Below are positions 60,667 to 64,000 of a DNA stretch of 64,000 nucleotides, piece by piece. Numbering within the stretch: the stretch's first letter is position 1; every line of letters starts with the position of its first letter. Location of the stretch: the NCBI GenBank assembly GCA_004362315.1, contig SNWL01000003.1, positions 186,001-250,000 on the forward strand. The letters run 5' to 3'. This stretch comes from Mycobacterium sp. BK086 (GTDB taxonomy: Bacteria; Actinomycetota; Actinomycetes; Mycobacteriales; Mycobacteriaceae). The notes beneath the pieces were generated by a model, which searched no databases, was not told where the DNA came from, and worked only from the letters and a program-made list of their open reading frames with translations. Both the position numbers and the translations under genes were made by a program.

Positions 60667-61389
60667 GTGACGTCGAAGACCGGCAGCACGCTGCGGAGCG
60701 TGAGTTCAGCGGTGGTATCCACCGCCCGGCAGGTGTCCCGGACACGCATCGTCGTCACCGCGATCGTCAGTGTGATTCTCGTCGCAGTCGTGCTGCTCGT
60801 GCCGCTGCCCACGGCCGTGCAGTTGCGGGATTGGGCGACCTCGCTCGGGGCGTGGTTCCCACTGGCGTTCCTGTGCGCGCACATCGTCGTCACCGTGTTC
60901 CCGTTCCCCCGCACCGCGTTCACCCTGGCGGCCGGCCTGCTGTTCGGCCCCGGCGTCGGTGTGGTGATCGCCGTGGTCGCCAGCACGGCGAGCGCACTGA
61001 TCGCGCTGTTGCTGGTACGGGCGCTGGGCTGGCAGCTCAGCAAGCTGGTGAGCCACCCGGCGGTGGAGTCGGTGGATGCCCGGTTGCGGGCCCGGGGCTG
61101 GCAGGCGGTCTTCTCGCTGCGGATGATCCCCGCCGTGCCGTTCTCGGTGCTCAACTACGCGGCCGGGGCGTCCGCCGTGCGGGTGCTGCCCTATTTTCTG
61201 GCGACGTTGGCCGGGCTGATTCCCGGCACCGCCGCCGTCGTGTTCCTCGGGGACGCGATGACCGGCAGCATCAGCCCGCTACTGGTGCTGGTGTCGGTGT
61301 GCACCGCGGCCGTCGGTGTCGCCGGTCTGGTCTACGAGGTGCGCACTCACCGGCGCGGCGGTGACGACGTCGCGGCCAACACTCCGTAG
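60667..61389 (+). CDS. TVP38/TMEM64 family (DedA-like) membrane protein
   Basis: 240 residues with about five to six membrane segments. The SNARE-associated/VTT domain is clear: HIVVTVFPFPRTAFTLAAGL, LFGPGVGVVIAVVASTASAL and SLRMIPAVPFSVLNYAAGAS with the conserved R-x-x-P. Relatives are lipid scramblases or half-transporters, so a role in membrane lipid handling is likely. GTG 60667 follows TAATCT (60653-60658) by eight bases; another in-frame GTG at 60646 would lie upstream of that box. Rv1491c homologue. Overlaps the convergent gene by 43 bases. Confidence 0.82.
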   Translation: MTSKTGSTLRSVSSAVVSTARQVSRTRIVVTAIVSVILVAVVLLVPLPTAVQLRDWATSLGAWFPLAFLCAHIVVTVFPFPRTAFTLAAGLLFGPGVGVVIAVVASTASALIALLLVRALGWQLSKLVSHPAVESVDARLRARGWQAVFSLRMIPAVPFSVLNYAAGASAVRVLPYFLATLAGLIPGTAAVVFLGDAMTGSISPLLVLVSVCTAAVGVAGLVYEVRTHRRGGDDVAANTP

Positions 61390-61706
61390 ATCACCAGCAG
61401 GCTCGATGCCGCGGCGAAGTTGCGGCCGAAGTCCCGGACGCGCAGATGCGATCCGACGGCAAGGCTGAAGTACACCGTCAACATGACCGCGGTGAATCGC
61501 GCCAGCGCGGGGAATCGCCAGACCGACGCCAGCCCGATCGCCGACGCGCCCTTGATCGGCGCGAAGATCCAGCGCTTGTCGCGCGGGAACTCGACCACGT
61601 CGAGGCATTCGGTGATGAACGGCGCGGGTATCGCGCACAGTGCGGCGTCGGCGGCCTGTCCCGCGGCCAGCACGGTGTAGACCCGCGGCGAGGCCAGCGG
61701 ACTCAC
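61347..61706 (-). CDS. Small DoxX-like membrane protein
   Basis: 119 residues with four hydrophobic segments: AGQAADAALCAIPAPF, WIFAPIKGASAIGLASVWRF, RFTAVMLTVYFSLAVGSHLR and AASSLLVIYGVLAAT. The KGASAIGLASVW and HLRVRDFG features resemble DoxX-like/DUF4267-type proteins. The GTG at 61706 overlaps the SPFH gene stop as GTGA, so it is translated together with it. Function unknown. Confidence 0.7.
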   Translation of the reverse strand: MSPLASPRVYTVLAAGQAADAALCAIPAPFITECLDVVEFPRDKRWIFAPIKGASAIGLASVWRFPALARFTAVMLTVYFSLAVGSHLRVRDFGRNFAAASSLLVIYGVLAATSSPPRR

Positions 61707-62866
61707 TGGCTGGGCCCGAGCTCCGGTGGAGCCGCGTGCTGGGGTGCGCTGCCGACCGCGGGCACCGAGGTGCGGGCTTCGGCCTCGGCGCGGGCCACGG
61801 CCTGCGCGATCGCCGGGTCGGTCTTGGTGTCGAACCAGTCGGCGACCTCGTCGGCGTCGTCGTCGGCCTTGGGCAGGTCGGGTTCGACGGGTGACGGCGT
61901 GTACCGGAACACCCCGTCCTCGCCGGGCGCGCCGAGCATCTTGGTGAATCCCTGCAGCGCCGAACCGAAGTCGCTGGGAACCAGCCACACCTTGTTGGCC
62001 TCACCCTTGGCCATCTGCGGCAGCGTCTGCAGGTACTGGTAGGCCAGCATCTCCGGGGTGGGACGGCCCGCCTTGATGGCGGCGAACGTCTTCTCGATCG
62101 CCTTGGCCTGGCCCTGAGCCTGCAGGTAGGACGCGGCGCGTTCACCCTGGGCACGCAGGATCCGGGACTGCCGGTCGGCTTCGGCGGCCAGGATCGCGGC
62201 CTGCTTGGCGCCCTCTGCGGCCAGGATCTGGGCCTGCTTCTGGCCTTCGGCCTGCTTGATCGACGCTTCCCGGTTGCCCTCGGCGGTGAGGATCATCGCG
62301 CGCTTCTCCCGGTCGGCGCGCATCTGCTTCTCCATCGAATCCTGGATGGACGGCGGCGGGTCGATGCTGCGCAACTCGACGCGGGCGACGCGCAGACCCC
62401 ACCGGCCGGTGGCCTCGTCGAGCACGCCGCGCAGCTGGCCGTTGATCGAATCGCGGGAGGTCAGCGTCTGCTCCAGGGTCATGCCACCGACGACGTTGCG
62501 CAGGGTGGTGGTGGTCAGCTGCTCGACGCCGACGATGTAGTTGCTGATCTGATAGACCGCCGCCTGCGGGTTGGTGACCTGGAAGTACACCACCGTGTCG
62601 ATGTTGACGGTCAGGTTGTCCTCGGTGATCACCGGCTGCGGCGGGAAGGACACCACCCGCTCACGCAGGTCGACCCGGGCGCGGACCTTGTCCACGAACG
62701 GAACCAGCAGCGTGAGCTGACCGGAAACGGTCTTGCTGTACCGGCCGAGGCGTTCGATGACGGCGGCCTCGGCTTGCGGGATCAGGGCGATCGACTTGGC
62801 GACGACGATGATCGCGAAGATCACCAGCACCGCCAACAGGACCAGACCGGCTATGGCACCGTCCAT
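61703..62866 (-). CDS. SPFH/band-7 (stomatin-like) membrane protein
   Basis: 387 residues. One N-terminal membrane segment ([20 protein letters not shown]), then the SPFH domain ([60 protein letters not shown]), then a long Ala/Glu/Gln/Lys coiled coil with repeated AEG.KQA units (residues 195-265) and a hydrophilic tail. Such proteins form membrane microdomain scaffolds. It lies 12 bases after nfeD, the usual partner. Rv1488 homologue. Confidence 0.93.
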   Translation of the reverse strand: MDGAIAGLVLLAVLVIFAIIVVAKSIALIPQAEAAVIERLGRYSKTVSGQLTLLVPFVDKVRARVDLRERVVSFPPQPVITEDNLTVNIDTVVYFQVTNPQAAVYQISNYIVGVEQLTTTTLRNVVGGMTLEQTLTSRDSINGQLRGVLDEATGRWGLRVARVELRSIDPPPSIQDSMEKQMRADREKRAMILTAEGNREASIKQAEGQKQAQILAAEGAKQAAILAAEADRQSRILRAQGERAASYLQAQGQAKAIEKTFAAIKAGRPTPEMLAYQYLQTLPQMAKGEANKVWLVPSDFGSALQGFTKMLGAPGEDGVFRYTPSPVEPDLPKADDDADEVADWFDTKTDPAIAQAVARAEAEARTSVPAVGSAPQHAAPPELGPSQ

Positions 62867-62878
62867 GAAGGGTTCTCC

Positions 62879-63313
62879 TTACCCGTTCTTCCAGACCACC
62901 GCGGTGGCACCGTCGATATGCATGACGGTGACGTGGTCGCCCGGCTCGTAGACATCGTTGTCGTTGTAGGGGCGGGCCGTCCAGATTTCGCCGTCGAGTT
63001 TCACCTGGCCTTCATGCTGGGCCACCCGGTCGAGCACCAGCGCACTTTTGCCTTCCAGCGCTTTGACCGGTTCGGGCAGGCCCTTGCCCGCGGTGAGCTT
63101 GCGGCGCAGCGCCGGGCGGACCAGCGCCACGAGCAGCACCGAAACCACCAGGAAAACCGCGCCGTCGGCCCACACCGGCCAGTCCAGCAGCCAGCTCGAC
63201 CCGGCGGCGGCCAGCGCGCCACCGGAGAGCATCAGCAGGAACATGTCGCCGGTCAGTGCCTCGGCACCGGCAAGACCCAAGGCGAACACGAGCCAGATCA
63301 GCGCCGCGGGCAT
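62879..63313 (-). CDS. NfeD family membrane protein
   Basis: 144 residues, the length of Rv1487. Membrane segments at the N-terminus ([54 protein letters not shown]), then a soluble OB-fold domain ([39 protein letters not shown]). It works with the SPFH protein encoded next to it. The ATG at 63313 lies six bases after TATCCT (63325-63320), so a leaderless promoter drives the nfeD-SPFH-DoxX operon. Confidence 0.9.
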   Translation of the reverse strand: MPAALIWLVFALGLAGAEALTGDMFLLMLSGGALAAAGSSWLLDWPVWADGAVFLVVSVLLVALVRPALRRKLTAGKGLPEPVKALEGKSALVLDRVAQHEGQVKLDGEIWTARPYNDNDVYEPGDHVTVMHIDGATAVVWKNG

Positions 63314-63319
63314 GACGCC

Positions 63320-63382
63320 AGGATATCGCGGCAAACCGCGGGAGGTTGGGAGAAAGCCGGACCAAGGTCGACCCACTACACT
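63320..63382. promoter_or_regulatory. Divergent -10 boxes for nfeD and the partial gene at the window end
   Basis: Minus-strand TATCCT (63325-63320) is six bases before the nfeD ATG. Plus-strand TACACT (63377-63382) is nine bases before the ATG at 63392. Both fit TANNNT with little or no 5' leader. Confidence 0.4.
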
Positions 63383-63391
63383 GCGAGCATC

Positions 63392-64000
63392 ATGTGGTGC
63401 CCGAGTGTTTCGCTATCCGTGTGGGCCAACGCCTGGCTCGCGGGCAAGGCCGCGCCCGACGACATCCTTGACGCGCTATCGGCTTGGGCACCAACACATT
63501 CGGTGACCGCCTACGATTCGGTTGCGGCCGGCCACACCGGCCTGCCCTGGCCGGACGTCGACGACGCGGGTGCGGTCTCGTTGCTGCAGACATTGCGAAC
63601 GGTGGCGGGCCGCTCGGTGGATGCCCGGCCGCCGGCCATCAGCGTCGCCCTGCCGGTTCCCGGCGACGTCCGGGGCCTGGCGGCCGGAACCCAGTTCCAG
63701 CGCGACGCCCTGGCCTCGGGCGAGGCGATCATCGTGACCAGCCCGGCCGGCGACACCATCGGCCTGGTCCCGGATTTCGAGTACGACGACACCGACGACG
63801 AACTGCCCGACGGCGACCGGGTGCCCGAGCTGTGCGCATTGTCCTGGACGGTGTATTCCCTGCCCGCGATCCCGGTGACCGACCATCTCGACCTGGGCGA
63901 GGCCGAGTACAACCTGCGCTCGGCGGTGCGATCGGCCGCCGATGCGCTGGGTGCGCTGCAACTCGGTGCGGCAGGCGGGATCGACGATCCACGCGGGCTC
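63392..64000 (+). CDS. Conserved mycobacterial protein of unknown function (partial)
   Basis: 203 codons are visible; the gene continues past the window end. It begins [20 protein letters not shown] and contains [20 protein letters not shown], an acidic stretch ([15 protein letters not shown]) and [20 protein letters not shown]. No membrane segment or known catalytic motif is visible. It matches the place and N-terminal style of Rv1486c, divergent from nfeD; function unknown. Confidence 0.78.
   Translation, partial: MWCPSVSLSVWANAWLAGKAAPDDILDALSAWAPTHSVTAYDSVAAGHTGLPWPDVDDAGAVSLLQTLRTVAGRSVDARPPAISVALPVPGDVRGLAAGTQFQRDALASGEAIIVTSPAGDTIGLVPDFEYDDTDDELPDGDRVPELCALSWTVYSLPAIPVTDHLDLGEAEYNLRSAVRSAADALGALQLGAAGGIDDPRGL

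Overview
The window is high-GC actinobacterial DNA that reads as a rapidly growing Mycobacterium (Mycolicibacterium type). Three things point there. The gene order ileS-dinX-ansA-lspA-rluD and nfeD-SPFH-TVP38-mutA-mutB-meaB-lipL-pks5 is, from memory, the M. tuberculosis Rv1486c-Rv1547 order. Mycobacterial families are present (DnaE1, DinX, PapA, Pks5, Gap-like, F420/PPOX). Many start codons lie 6-8 nt after a TANNNT -10 box, as expected for mycobacterial leaderless transcripts. No tRNA, rRNA, CRISPR array, complete insertion sequence or replication origin was seen.

Layout. 1-8.9 kb (minus strand) is a nitrate assimilation set: a single-chain diflavin molybdenum nitrate reductase (NasN type), a nitrate/nitrite transporter, nitrite reductase NirBD and the start of a uroporphyrinogen-III synthase gene. 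nasN and narK share a 31-bp upstream element. 9-14.5 kb holds a TetR-controlled MFS exporter with three related operator copies, a MerR/PPOX divergent pair sharing a dyad, a SRPBCC protein, a truncated MarR-like remnant, a lipoprotein esterase and a transglutaminase-like protein. 14.5-18 kb is dnaE1. 18-30.5 kb is accessory relative to M. tuberculosis: two DUF202 proteins, a SecD-P1-like protein, the respiratory narGHJI-narK2 operon, a multi-pass membrane protein divergent from a polysaccharide pyruvyl transferase, and RarD.

30.5-38.7 kb is a conserved housekeeping block (rluD, lspA, ansA, dinX, ileS). ileS is preceded by a clear T-box riboswitch with an isoleucine AUC specifier. A secreted repeat-type protein is inserted between dinX and ileS. 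38.7-54 kb is a cell-envelope lipid locus at the pks5 position: a half-length condensation-domain protein, an HTH regulator, a multi-pass membrane protein, a GT1 glycosyltransferase, a Gap-like membrane protein, two tandem acyltransferase paralogues, a PapA acyltransferase and a Pks5/mycocerosic-acid-type polyketide synthase. Upstream of the PKS lies about 1 kb of visibly AT-richer non-coding DNA with a long inverted repeat. 54-64 kb returns to conserved order: LipL, MeaB, methylmalonyl-CoA mutase, TVP38/TMEM64, DoxX-like, SPFH/stomatin, NfeD and a partial conserved gene.

How the genes could work together. NasN and NirBD reduce nitrate to ammonium in the cytoplasm, with HemD feeding siroheme synthesis, while NarGHJI couples nitrate to respiration. 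MutAB/MeaB controls the methylmalonyl-CoA pool, which is the predicted extender of the nearby PKS. The PapA and its two acyltransferase neighbours would transfer the branched acyl chains to a sugar acceptor, and the Gap-like protein would help export the glycolipid. The most unusual observations are the compact PKS locus with no fatty acyl-AMP ligase or MmpL gene next to it, the shared nasN/narK element, the half-condensation-domain protein beside the ileS T-box, and the AT-rich inverted-repeat region upstream of the PKS.
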